Below the pieces are notes generated by a model. That model did no database searches. It saw nothing but the letters and a program-made list of their open reading frames with translations, and was not told the origin of the DNA. This document shows, piece after piece, positions 43,304 to 50,895 of a stretch of 64,000 nucleotides of DNA (position 1 is the stretch's first letter; each line of letters begins with the position of its first letter). The stretch spans positions 5,133,501-5,197,500 of the forward strand of contig NZ_CP107783.1 in NCBI RefSeq assembly GCF_036345255.1, written 5' to 3'. The translations under genes and the position numbers were made by a program. Source of the stretch: Streptomyces sp. NBC_00569. GTDB lineage: Bacteria > Actinomycetota > Actinomycetes > Streptomycetales > Streptomycetaceae.

Positions 43304-43474
43304 GCCCGGTCACGTGTTCTTCACATCGGTGCACGTTGCGATACCGGTCCTGTATCGGGTGACGGTCTCGGGCAGGTCAGGCACGACAGGCCGGGTACGG
43401 TATGCCCGGACAGCACACCGCCCGACCCCGCACGGGTGACGGTCGGGACCGACGGAGAGGGCTGGTAGGTAACC

Positions 43475-45460
43475 ATGGAAGAGCCGCGTCGCCTCGGCGG
43501 CCGGTACGAGCTGGGCCAGGTGCTCGGCCGTGGTGGCATGGCGGAGGTCTATCTCGCCCATGACACCCGGCTCGGTCGCACCGTGGCGGTGAAGACGCTT
43601 CGCGCCGATCTCGCGCGCGACCCGTCGTTCCAGGCCCGGTTCCGCCGGGAGGCCCAGTCGGCCGCCTCGCTCAACCATCCCGCGATCGTCGCCGTGTACG
43701 ACACCGGTGAGGACTACATCGACGGGACCTCCATCCCGTACATCGTGATGGAGTACGTCGACGGATCCACGCTGCGTGAGCTGCTGCACTCCGGGCGCAA
43801 GCTGCTGCCCGAGCGTGCCATGGAGATGACGATCGGCATCCTCCAGGCACTCGAGTACTCGCACCGCGCGGGCATCGTCCACCGTGACATCAAGCCGGCC
43901 AACGTCATGCTGACGCGGACCGGCCAGGTCAAGGTGATGGACTTCGGCATCGCCCGCGCCATGGGCGACTCCGGCATGACGATGACGCAGACGTCGGCCG
44001 TGATCGGCACCGCCCAGTACCTCTCCCCGGAGCAGGCCAAGGGCGAGCAGGTCGACGCGCGGTCCGACCTTTATTCGACGGGCTGTCTCCTCTACGAGCT
44101 GCTGACCGTGCGGCCGCCCTTCGTGGGCGACTCCCCGGTAGCGGTCGCGTACCAGCATGTGCGCGAGGAGCCGCAGCCGCCGAGCGTCTTCGACTCCGAG
44201 ATCACGCCCGAGATGGACGCGATCGTCCTCAAGGCCCTCACCAAGGACCCGGACTACCGCTACCAGTCCGCGGACGAGATGCGCGCCGACATCGAGGCGT
44301 GCCTCGACGGGCAGCCGGTCGGGGCGACCGCGGCGATGGGCGCCGTCGGCTACGGCGGCCACCCGGACGACCAGCAGACCGCGATGCTGCACCCGCAGAA
44401 CGGCGGCGGTCAGACGTCGATGCTGCCGCCGGTCAATCCGGACGACGGCGGCTACGGCTACGACGACCGCCCCGACCGGCGCCGCCAGAGCCAGAGCAAG
44501 AGCCGTACGTCGACGATCCTGCTCGTCCTCGCGGGCATCCTCGTCCTGGTCGGCGCGATCCTGATCGGCAAGTGGTTCACCGACGGGAGCGGAAACAACG
44601 CTCCGTTCGCGGCACCCAAGTTCGTCGGCAAGACGGTCCCCGATGCCAGGCTCGCCGCCGACAACACGCACCTCAAGCTGGACGCCACGAAGAAGGAGCC
44701 CTGCGACAAGTTCCCCAAGGGCCAGATCTGCTCGCAGAGCCCGGTCGCGGGGACCGACGTCAAGAAGGGCGACACCATCACGGTGACGGTGTCGACCGGT
44801 GCGCCGAAGGTCGCGGTGCCCGACGTCAGGGGCCTGGACTTCACCGAGGCCGAGTCGCAGCTCAACGACAAGGGCTTCGAGGTGGTGAAGGAGACCAAGG
44901 AGTCGAGCCAGACTCCCGACGTCGTCATCAGCCAGGACCCGTCGGGCGGCACCGAGAAGCAGAAGGGGAGCACCATCACCCTGACTGTCGCCAAGGAGAA
45001 GAAGCTCTCCACCGTGCCGGACGTCTCCAACAAGACGTGCGACGAGGCGAAGGCGCAGCTGGCCGACAACAACCTCAAGGGCACCTGCACCGAGGAGGAG
45101 AACGCAGCCGAGGCCGGCAAGGTCTTCTCGCAGAGCCCCGTGGCGGGCGGCACGGCAGAGCCGGGCTCCACGGTCTACCTGAAGGTTGCCAAGGCCGCCG
45201 AGCAGATCACGGTGCCCGGTGACATCGCCGGCAAGAAGCTGAAGGAAGTACAGAAGCAGCTGACGGACCTCGGTCTCGTCCCGGCTCTGGCGCCCGGCTC
45301 GTCCAACGACCCGAACGCCACGGTCGTGACCAGCCAGCCCGGCCCCAACTCGCCGGTGAACAAGGGCGACACGATCACCCTGCTCACCACCCCGCCCGGC
45401 CAGAACGGCGGCGGGGACAACGGCGGCGGCGGGATCTTCGGAGGCGCCACCGGCGACTAG
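43475..45460 (+). CDS. pknB: Ser/Thr protein kinase PknB with four PASTA domains
   Basis: The 661-residue master kinase of wall growth and division. Kinase domain 1-275: Gly-rich loop GRGGMAEV, Lys40, HRD with Asp138 and DFG with Asp156. These residues, and the activation-loop Thr171 and Thr173, have the same numbers as in Mycobacterium tuberculosis PknB. A juxtamembrane linker precedes the membrane helix (STILLVLAGILVLVGAILIGKWF) and four extracellular PASTA repeats (starting near APKFVGKTV, VAVPDVRGL, STVPDVSNK and ITVPGDIAG). Start: ATG at 43475. Unlike the mycobacterial locus there is no pknA beside it. A strong terminator follows at 45476. A 171-base gap to pbpA leaves room for its own promoter. 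Confidence 0.97.
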   Translation: MEEPRRLGGRYELGQVLGRGGMAEVYLAHDTRLGRTVAVKTLRADLARDPSFQARFRREAQSAASLNHPAIVAVYDTGEDYIDGTSIPYIVMEYVDGSTLRELLHSGRKLLPERAMEMTIGILQALEYSHRAGIVHRDIKPANVMLTRTGQVKVMDFGIARAMGDSGMTMTQTSAVIGTAQYLSPEQAKGEQVDARSDLYSTGCLLYELLTVRPPFVGDSPVAVAYQHVREEPQPPSVFDSEITPEMDAIVLKALTKDPDYRYQSADEMRADIEACLDGQPVGATAAMGAVGYGGHPDDQQTAMLHPQNGGGQTSMLPPVNPDDGGYGYDDRPDRRRQSQSKSRTSTILLVLAGILVLVGAILIGKWFTDGSGNNAPFAAPKFVGKTVPDARLAADNTHLKLDATKKEPCDKFPKGQICSQSPVAGTDVKKGDTITVTVSTGAPKVAVPDVRGLDFTEAESQLNDKGFEVVKETKESSQTPDVVISQDPSGGTEKQKGSTITLTVAKEKKLSTVPDVSNKTCDEAKAQLADNNLKGTCTEEENAAEAGKVFSQSPVAGGTAEPGSTVYLKVAKAAEQITVPGDIAGKKLKEVQKQLTDLGLVPALAPGSSNDPNATVVTSQPGPNSPVNKGDTITLLTTPPGQNGGGDNGGGGIFGGATGD

Positions 45461-45475
45461 GCGCCCGCCCGTCAT

Positions 45476-45517
45476 GAAAGAACCCCGGCATCGCAGACGC
45501 GGTGCCGGGGTTCTTTC
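45476..45517. terminator. Hairpin terminator after pknB
   Basis: GAAAGAACCCCGGCA (45476-45490) pairs perfectly with TGCCGGGGTTCTTTC (45503-45517). It ends the fhaA-pknB operon and may also serve the convergent sortase operon. Confidence 0.9.
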
Positions 45518-45580
45518 GTGCGCGCTCTTCGGGTGGTGACTCGGAGGTTCTACGTGCGCGCTCTTCGGGTGGTGACTCGG
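45517..45580. repeat. 28-bp direct repeat downstream of the pknB terminator
   Basis: Two identical 28-mers starting CGTGCGCGCTCTTCGGG lie at 45517-45544 and 45553-45580 (36-base period). Degenerate GTGCGG/CTCACGTG segments continue to the sortase stop at 45675. No gene is supported. Confidence 0.85.
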
Positions 45581-45674
45581 GGGTGCTCACGTGCGGTGCG
45601 GAGGTTCCCACGTACGGGTGGCTCAGGTGCGAGGGAGCTCATGTGCGGGTCCCTCACCTGTGCCGGTGGCGCCG

Positions 45675-46403
45675 TCAGCGCAGCTCCGGCGGCGGAGTCC
45701 GCTCGCTGTCGACCTTGTCGATCCGCTCCAGCTCGCCCCACACCACATAGCGGTACGTGGACGTGTAGACGGGCGTGCACGTCGTCAGCGTGATGTACCG
45801 GCCGGACTTCTTCACGCCCGACGCCTTGGGGACCGGGGCGAGGACCTTCACGTCGTACTTCGACGTCTGAGGAAGGATGTCGTACACCTTGTAGACGTAC
45901 CACTTGTCCTTCGACTCGAAGACGATCGGGTCGCCCTTCTTGATCTTGTCGATGTTGTGGAACTTCGCCCCGTGCCCGTCCCGGTGCGCGGCGAGCGTGA
46001 AGTTGCCCTTGGCGGCCGTCGGCAGTGCGGACTTGACCGGGTCGGTGTAATAGCCGGCGACACCGTCGTTGAGGATCTTCGACGAGGTGCCCTTCTCGAC
46101 GAGCACCTCGCCGTTCTTCATCGACGGCACGTGCAGGAAGCCGATGCCGTTCTTGGTGTCGAGCGCGCCGGGGCCGAGGTCGGCCCACTGGTCGCGCACC
46201 TTGTCGCCCTGCTTGTGCGCGGCGCGGTCCGCGACCACATTCGTCCACCACAACGAGTAGGCGACGAACAGGCCGAGGACCAGGCCCGCCGTGATGAGGA
46301 GTTCACCGAAGAGACTGACGGCGCCGGCGATGCGGCCACGGCCGCGTCGTGGCGCGGGCGGCGCCTCGCCGGCCCGCTCGTCGTGGTCGGTCGTCGCTGC
46401 CAC
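45675..46403 (-). CDS. srtE: Class E sortase
   Basis: Sortases cut proteins at a C-terminal LAXTG-type motif and attach them to the peptidoglycan stem. The 242 residues have a cytoplasmic N-terminus, a transmembrane anchor (GELLITAGLVLGLFVAYSLWW) and the sortase barrel with catalytic His140 (LAAHRDGHG), Cys209 (ITLTTCTPVY) and Arg218 (STYR). The TLTTC motif and Tyr after the anchor region fit class E, the housekeeping type of high-GC actinobacteria that anchors chaplins and other surface proteins in Streptomyces. It lies 88 bases downstream of a second sortase gene in the same direction. Confidence 0.95.
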   Translation of the reverse strand: MAATTDHDERAGEAPPAPRRGRGRIAGAVSLFGELLITAGLVLGLFVAYSLWWTNVVADRAAHKQGDKVRDQWADLGPGALDTKNGIGFLHVPSMKNGEVLVEKGTSSKILNDGVAGYYTDPVKSALPTAAKGNFTLAAHRDGHGAKFHNIDKIKKGDPIVFESKDKWYVYKVYDILPQTSKYDVKVLAPVPKASGVKKSGRYITLTTCTPVYTSTYRYVVWGELERIDKVDSERTPPPELR

Positions 46404-46491
46404 TGCTTGTGCCCCGTCCCTGTCCCTGAACCTGTGCCTGTGCCTGTGCTGTGCCTGGTTACCTGCTGATTGCCGCTTGCCGCGTGCCCCG

Positions 46492-47862
46492 CTACTGCAC
46501 GAGCGCGTCCGGCTTCCCCTTGCTGCGCGGCCGTTCCTCGACCATCTTGCCCCAGACGATCATTCGATACGTGCTGGTGAATTCCGGCGTGCACGTGGTC
46601 AGCGTGATGTACCGGCCCGGAGCCGTGAACCCGGATCCCTGCGGGACCGGATTGAGGACGGTGGTGTTGCTCGGCGGGGTCTGCGGAAGGATGCTCGTCA
46701 TCTTGTACACGTAGTACGTGTCCTGCGTCTCGACGACGATCGGATCGCCCGGCTGAAGGCGGTTGATGTAGCGGAACGGCTCTCCGTGCGTGTTGCGGTG
46801 CCCCGCGACCGCGAAGTTGCCAGTCTTGGCATCCGGCATCGCCGTCTCGATGCTGTCCTTGCCGTAGTGGCCGACCATGCCGCGGTCCAGGACCTTCGTC
46901 TTGCTGATGCCCTCGGCGATCGGCACGACGACGTCCAGCTTCGGGATGTGCATGATCGCGAAGCCCTGACCGGGCGCGAACTTGTCCGGCTCCCGCTTGC
47001 CGTTCGCCCAGTCGTCCTGAAGGTGGTGCGCCGCGCTGCCCGCCTGCTGGTGAGCCCGGATGTTCGACCACCACAGCTGGTAGGTGACGAAGAGCAGCAT
47101 CAGCACGCCGATGGTGATGAACGTTTCGCCTATCGCCCGGCTGGCGACCTCGCCGGTGCTGGGCTTGCTCGCCCTCGCGGCCCTGCGCGCCTCCAGGCGG
47201 CTGCGCGGTGGGGAGGCGGGCTCCGAGGTCGGCGCGGCCGCCGCCGAGCGCCTGCCGCCGTGCTTGGCGGCCTTCCTGCGCGCGGCCCGGCCACCGGTCA
47301 CCACGGGCCCGGCGGAGCGCCCGGGCGTGCCGGAGTCGGACTCGGAGGCGGTGTCGGTGTCTACGTCTTTATGCGCGTCTACGTCTGTATACGCGTCTGC
47401 GTCTGAGCCGGGTTCGACTGTTCGCCGGGTGTCCGCGGTGCGCAGGGCTACCGTCTCGTCGTCCGGGACGGGCCGCGGCGGTCTCGCCTCGTACTCGCGG
47501 GCGGGCGGCACATACACGGGCTGCGGCGCCTGCTGGACGTGCGGCTGCGGTGTCTGCGGGGCCTGTTGTTCGCCGCCGTACCAGTCCTGCGCGTAACCCC
47601 GCGGGTCGTACCACTCCTGCTCCGGCTGGGGCGACGGCTGGGCCTGGAGCGGCTGTTGAGCGTGCGGCTGGGGCTGAGGATACGGCTGAGGCTGCTCCTC
47701 GGACGCGTCCGGGGCGCGGAACCAGGGCGAGGGGTGCTGCCCGGGCAGTGGATCGTTCAGCGGGTCGTCGAGACTCTGAACGGCCGCCTCGAACGCACCG
47801 GCAGCCTCGTACGGTTCCTGCTCGTACGAGGCTCCCTCGCGCTCGGGGCGCAGGGCGGTCAC
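46492..47862 (-). CDS. srtE: Class E sortase with long disordered cytoplasmic domain
   Basis: The 456-residue sortase has about 240 residues of Gln/Pro/Glu/Asp-rich, probably disordered cytoplasmic sequence (for example QPYPQPQPHAQQPLQAQPSPQPEQ) before the membrane anchor (AIGETFITIGVLMLLFVTYQLWW). The catalytic domain has His in VAGHRNTHGEPF, Cys424 in ITLTTCTPEFTSTYR and Arg433. The barrel is close to the neighbouring 45675 sortase, so one probably arose by duplication. Its ATG overlaps the stop of the glutamine amidotransferase gene (ATGA), linking the two in translation. The long tail may interact with cytoplasmic partners; no motif in it is recognisable. Confidence 0.93.
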   Translation of the reverse strand: MTALRPEREGASYEQEPYEAAGAFEAAVQSLDDPLNDPLPGQHPSPWFRAPDASEEQPQPYPQPQPHAQQPLQAQPSPQPEQEWYDPRGYAQDWYGGEQQAPQTPQPHVQQAPQPVYVPPAREYEARPPRPVPDDETVALRTADTRRTVEPGSDADAYTDVDAHKDVDTDTASESDSGTPGRSAGPVVTGGRAARRKAAKHGGRRSAAAAPTSEPASPPRSRLEARRAARASKPSTGEVASRAIGETFITIGVLMLLFVTYQLWWSNIRAHQQAGSAAHHLQDDWANGKREPDKFAPGQGFAIMHIPKLDVVVPIAEGISKTKVLDRGMVGHYGKDSIETAMPDAKTGNFAVAGHRNTHGEPFRYINRLQPGDPIVVETQDTYYVYKMTSILPQTPPSNTTVLNPVPQGSGFTAPGRYITLTTCTPEFTSTYRMIVWGKMVEERPRSKGKPDALVQ

Positions 47863-48509
47863 GCCGAGGCCCTGCCCACGACCGGGGCGAGCCCGGCCGA
47901 TCGTGCCACTGCGGTCTTGTCGCCGCAGGCGGCCAGCCAGTTGGCCAGCATCAGGTGGCCGTGTTCCGTGAGGACGGACTCGGGGTGGAACTGCACGCCC
48001 TCGACGGGCAGTTCACGGTGGCGCAGGCCCATGATGATGCCGTCCTCGGTGCGCGCGGTGACCTCGAGCTCGTCGGGGACCGTGTCCGGTTCGGCGGCGA
48101 GGGAGTGGTAGCGGGTCGCCGTGAACGGGTTCGGCAGTCCCGCGAAGACGCCCATGCCCTCGTGCCGCACGAGGGACGTCTTGCCGTGCAGCAGCTCGGG
48201 GGCACGGTCCACGACGCCGCCGTAGGCGACCTGCATGGACTGCATGCCGAGGCAGACGCCGAAGACGGGCACCCCGGTCGCCGCGCAGTGGCGCACCATC
48301 TCGACGCAGACACCGGCCTGTTCGGGGGTCCCCGGGCCCGGGGACAGCAGTACGCCGTCGAAGCCGTCCTGCGCGTGCCGCGTCTCGACCTCGTCGTTGC
48401 GCAGCACTTCGCACTCTGCGCCCAGCTGGTACAGGTACTGGACGAGGTTGAAGACGAAGCTGTCGTAGTTGTCGACCACGAGAATGCGGGTGCGGCTGCG
48501 CTCGTCCAC
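47859..48509 (-). CDS. pabA: Glutamine amidotransferase of anthranilate/aminodeoxychorismate synthase
   Basis: The 216-residue class I amidotransferase releases ammonia from glutamine for chorismate amination, giving 4-amino-4-deoxychorismate (folate) or anthranilate (tryptophan). The triad is visible: Cys in VFGVCLGMQSM, and His and Glu in VQFHPESVLTEHG. The N-terminus LVVDNYDSFVFNLVQYLYQLGAECEV is typical of TrpG/PabA. Start: GTG at 48509, overlapping the stop of a 52-residue membrane protein by one base. The stop overlaps the sortase ATG. Whether it serves PabB, TrpE or both cannot be told; neither is in the window. Confidence 0.9.
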   Translation of the reverse strand: MDERSRTRILVVDNYDSFVFNLVQYLYQLGAECEVLRNDEVETRHAQDGFDGVLLSPGPGTPEQAGVCVEMVRHCAATGVPVFGVCLGMQSMQVAYGGVVDRAPELLHGKTSLVRHEGMGVFAGLPNPFTATRYHSLAAEPDTVPDELEVTARTEDGIIMGLRHRELPVEGVQFHPESVLTEHGHLMLANWLAACGDKTAVARSAGLAPVVGRASA

Positions 48510-48667
48510 TAGTTGTTCACCGTCACATCATTGAAGGGCAGCAGGGGCTCGGCCCACGGGAAGACGTACTGGAAGAGTACGTAGACCACCACGAGGACGA
48601 GCAGTAGCGAGATCAGTGCTCTGATCCACGTGTTTCCCGGCAGATGCCGCCAGATCCAGCCGTACAT
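48509..48667 (-). CDS. Conserved 52-residue membrane protein
   Basis: The product MYGWIWRHLPGNTWIRAL... has one membrane helix (ALISLLLVLVVVYVLFQYVFPW) and a polar external end (AEPLLPFNDVTVNN). Start: ATG at 48667. The frame extends upstream to 48751, but that part is Arg/Pro-rich and overlaps the next gene's end. Its TAG stop overlaps the GTG of the amidotransferase gene, so it is coupled to it. I recall near-identical small proteins at this place in other streptomycetes, which would mean strong conservation, but no function is known. Confidence 0.75.
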   Translation of the reverse strand: MYGWIWRHLPGNTWIRALISLLLVLVVVYVLFQYVFPWAEPLLPFNDVTVNN

Positions 48668-48698
48668 GCCGTCCCTTCCGTCGCCGTACGGCAACAGA

Positions 48699-49451
48699 CT
48701 AACGGCGCAGGGCCTCCGGTTTCCCGGCCTCCGCGGGCTGGGTGGCATCAAGGTGCGCCCAGACGATCAGCCGGTGGCTGTGACCCCACTCGGGCTCGCA
48801 CGTCGTCAGCGTCAGATAGCGCCCCGGCTCCTTGTATCCGGACTTGCGCGGCACCGGGTCGATGACGGCGACATCGCTGGGCAGCGTCTTGTAGGGCTTG
48901 GTGTCGATGCGGTACGTGAACCAGGTGGTGCCGTCGGTGAGGACGACCGCGTCACCGGGGCGCAGCTTCGGGAAGTCCTTGAACGGGTCGCCGTAGGTGC
49001 GGCGGTGTCCGGCGACGGAGAAGTTCCCCTTCTGCCCGAGCTGCGCCGTGCCCGCGTAGTGGCCGAGGCCCTTCTTGAGGATGTCCACGCCCGTTCCCTG
49101 GAGCACCGGTTTGTTCCACGTGAAACCGAGCCGGGGGATGTACATGACGGCGAACGGCTTGCCGTCCTTATAGGGGGCCGGGGTCTGAGGCTGGCCCTGC
49201 TCCTGGTCCTGAGCGGGGCTCTGGTTGTCGCTCTGACCCTGGCTCTGGCTCGGCGACGGGCTCGGGCGGGGCTGTTCGACCGCCACCGATCCCTTGGACC
49301 ACTGGTTCTGCAGGGTGTCGATCTGGTGGTCCATGGCGCTGTCGGCCTTCACGCCGGTCCAGAACAGCACGTAGACGACGAACAGAACGATCAGGGCGCC
49401 GACCGTGATGCACAGTTCGCTGAACGTCCTGACGACCACTCGGACCGACAC
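48699..49451 (-). CDS. srtE: Class E sortase, third copy
   Basis: A 250-residue sortase with an N-terminal anchor (FSELCITVGALIVLFVVYVLFWTGV), a Gln/Ser/Pro-rich spacer (SPSPSQSQGQSDNQSPAQDQEQGQ) and the catalytic barrel: His in VAGHRRTYGDPF, Cys218 in LTLTTCEPEWGHSHR, and Arg in the SHR context. The residue after TLTTC is Glu rather than Thr as in the other two copies, and the Arg region is HSHR instead of TSTYR, so this member is more divergent and may have another substrate preference. A parS-like palindrome lies inside the gene at 49112. It is 20 bases downstream of the DUF881 gene in the same direction. Confidence 0.93.
   Translation of the reverse strand: MSVRVVVRTFSELCITVGALIVLFVVYVLFWTGVKADSAMDHQIDTLQNQWSKGSVAVEQPRPSPSPSQSQGQSDNQSPAQDQEQGQPQTPAPYKDGKPFAVMYIPRLGFTWNKPVLQGTGVDILKKGLGHYAGTAQLGQKGNFSVAGHRRTYGDPFKDFPKLRPGDAVVLTDGTTWFTYRIDTKPYKTLPSDVAVIDPVPRKSGYKEPGRYLTLTTCEPEWGHSHRLIVWAHLDATQPAEAGKPEALRR
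49112..49127. other. parS-like site inside a sortase gene
   Basis: TGTTCCACGTGAAACC; the inner 14-mer matches GTTTCACGTGAAAC at 13 of 14 positions. The site is inside coding sequence, as the perfect parS at 9264 partly is. Confidence 0.75.
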
Positions 49452-49470
49452 ATGCTCCCCCAGGCGGCGG

Positions 49471-50253
49471 CTACTCCACGGGCTTCGCGTAGTGGAGATC
49501 CACTGTGCCCGAGTAACCGGGAAGAGTCACCGCCCCGTCGTCCTCGACTTTCCAGCCGAGCCCGTAGGCATTGACGTAGAGCATGTAGTTCTGGATCTGG
49601 GGCGAGGCGGCGAGAGCCTGCTTCAGCTTCTCCGGGTCCCCGACCGCGGTGATCTTGTACGGGGGCGAGTAGACGCGGCCCTGGAGGATCAGGGTGTTGC
49701 CGACGCAGCGCACGGCACTGGTGGCGATGAGCCGCTGGTCCATGACCTTGATACCTTGCGCGCCGCCGTTCCACAGGGCGTTCACGACGGCCTGGAGGTC
49801 CTGCTGGTGGATGACCAGGTCGTTCGGCTGGGGTTCGGGGTAGCCGGGGAGCTTGGCGGTGGCGTTCGGCGGGGCGTCCGCGAGCGTGACCGAGACGGCC
49901 TGCCCGCGCAGTTTCTTGGTACCGGACGCCTTCTCCAGGGCGGACAGCTTGGCGTCCTCGGCCTTGGTGCCGGCGCCGCCGTGCTCGGTGAGGGCGTCGA
50001 CGTCGTCACGGATCGCGCCGTTGGACTCCTCGAGCTGTCCGTTCTTGTGGCTGCGCTCCTGGATGAGATCGGAGAGCTTCAGCAGCGAGGCGTCCGTGCG
50101 GATGTTGGTGCCCTTGGCGGTGTTGAAGCTGGTGAAGAAGATCAGCCCGGCCAGCGCGAACACGGCCAACGTCAGAATCCGCACAGGTCGCAGGCGCGCA
50201 CGGGGACGGCCCCCGCCCGGGGGCTCACCCTGGGAGTCGGCAGAATTGCTCAA
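49471..50253 (-). CDS. DUF881 family membrane protein
   Basis: The 260-residue product has a Pro/Arg-rich cytoplasmic start, one membrane helix (ILTLAVFALAGLIFFTSF) and an extracellular part: a short coiled coil (LIQERSHKNGQLEESNGAIRDDVDAL) and the DUF881 domain (AVSVTLADAPPNATAKLPGYPEPQPNDLVIHQQDLQAVVNALWNGGAQGIKVMDQRLIATSAVRCVGNTLILQGRVYSPPYKITAVGD). DUF881 proteins in Gram-positive bacteria sit with division and wall genes, and this one is divergent from crgA. The function is unsettled; an envelope scaffolding role is likely from topology. Start: ATG at 50253. Confidence 0.9.
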   Translation of the reverse strand: MSNSADSQGEPPGGGRPRARLRPVRILTLAVFALAGLIFFTSFNTAKGTNIRTDASLLKLSDLIQERSHKNGQLEESNGAIRDDVDALTEHGGAGTKAEDAKLSALEKASGTKKLRGQAVSVTLADAPPNATAKLPGYPEPQPNDLVIHQQDLQAVVNALWNGGAQGIKVMDQRLIATSAVRCVGNTLILQGRVYSPPYKITAVGDPEKLKQALAASPQIQNYMLYVNAYGLGWKVEDDGAVTLPGYSGTVDLHYAKPVE

Positions 50254-50394
50254 CGTACCCTTATCTCCTTCAGCGCCGCGGAAGCACTACGCTAACGGAC
50301 GCCCGGGGGAGCGCCCAGATTCCCCTTGTACGCTGCCCGGAGCCAGCCCACGTTCCCTGCGCGGCCACGCAGCGCATCGACAGGAGAGACCCTC

Positions 50395-50652
50395 GTGCCG
50401 AAGTCACGTATCCGCAAGAAGGCGGACTACACGCCGCCGCCGGCGTCGAAGCAGGCGGCGAATATCAAGCTGACCAACCGAGGCTGGGTAGCCCCGGTGA
50501 TGCTCGCGATGTTCCTGATCGGGCTCGCGTGGATCGTCGTCTTCTACGTGACCAACGGCACCCTGCCGCTGGACGCGCTCGGCAACTGGAACATCGTGGT
50601 GGGCTTCGGCTTCATCGCCGCCGGGTTCGGCGTTTCCACGCAGTGGAAGTAG
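50395..50652 (+). CDS. crgA: Cell division protein CrgA
   Basis: CrgA is a small actinobacterial membrane protein that coordinates FtsZ-ring timing in Streptomyces and recruits wall enzymes to the septum in mycobacteria. The 85 residues begin [19 protein letters not shown], typical of the family, followed by two membrane helices ([22 protein letters not shown] and [19 protein letters not shown]) and a short WK end. Start: GTG at 50395 with GGAGAG 10-5 bases upstream. The frame is open upstream, but only this start gives the family N-terminus. It is divergent from the DUF881 gene. The DnaA-box cluster follows it. Confidence 0.95.
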   Translation: MPKSRIRKKADYTPPPASKQAANIKLTNRGWVAPVMLAMFLIGLAWIVVFYVTNGTLPLDALGNWNIVVGFGFIAAGFGVSTQWK

Positions 50653-50895
50653 CTCTACCCCTAGCTATCCACTGAGTTATCCACAGCTGTTTCCACAGTG
50701 GGGAAAAGGTCGGAAGATCTGTGGATAACCCACTGGGTGTTGACGCCGGTGTGACTGACGCATCGCAGCTCGCCCACATGTTCGCCCCTTGTCCTGGCTG
50801 GGGAAACCCAGGTCAGCGACGAGGGGCACACCTGTTCCCCACCGAGTGCACAGGATCCGGCACCGTCTGTGGACAACGTGGGCCGCAGACCGAGC
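50653..50895. other. DnaA-box cluster between crgA and a rhomboid gene
   Basis: This 243-base convergent intergenic region contains three perfect DnaA boxes: TTATCCACA at 50677-50685, TGTGGATAA at 50720-50728 and TGTGGACAA at 50868-50876. It also has near matches CTATCCACT (50665-50673) and GTTTCCACA (50688-50696). No gene lies here. It could titrate DnaA or mark a regulatory locus near oriC. Confidence 0.75.

Noticed and set aside
43310..45475. 721-codon minus-strand frame
   Set aside because: It is fully antisense to pknB and composed of Arg/Val/Leu/His runs.
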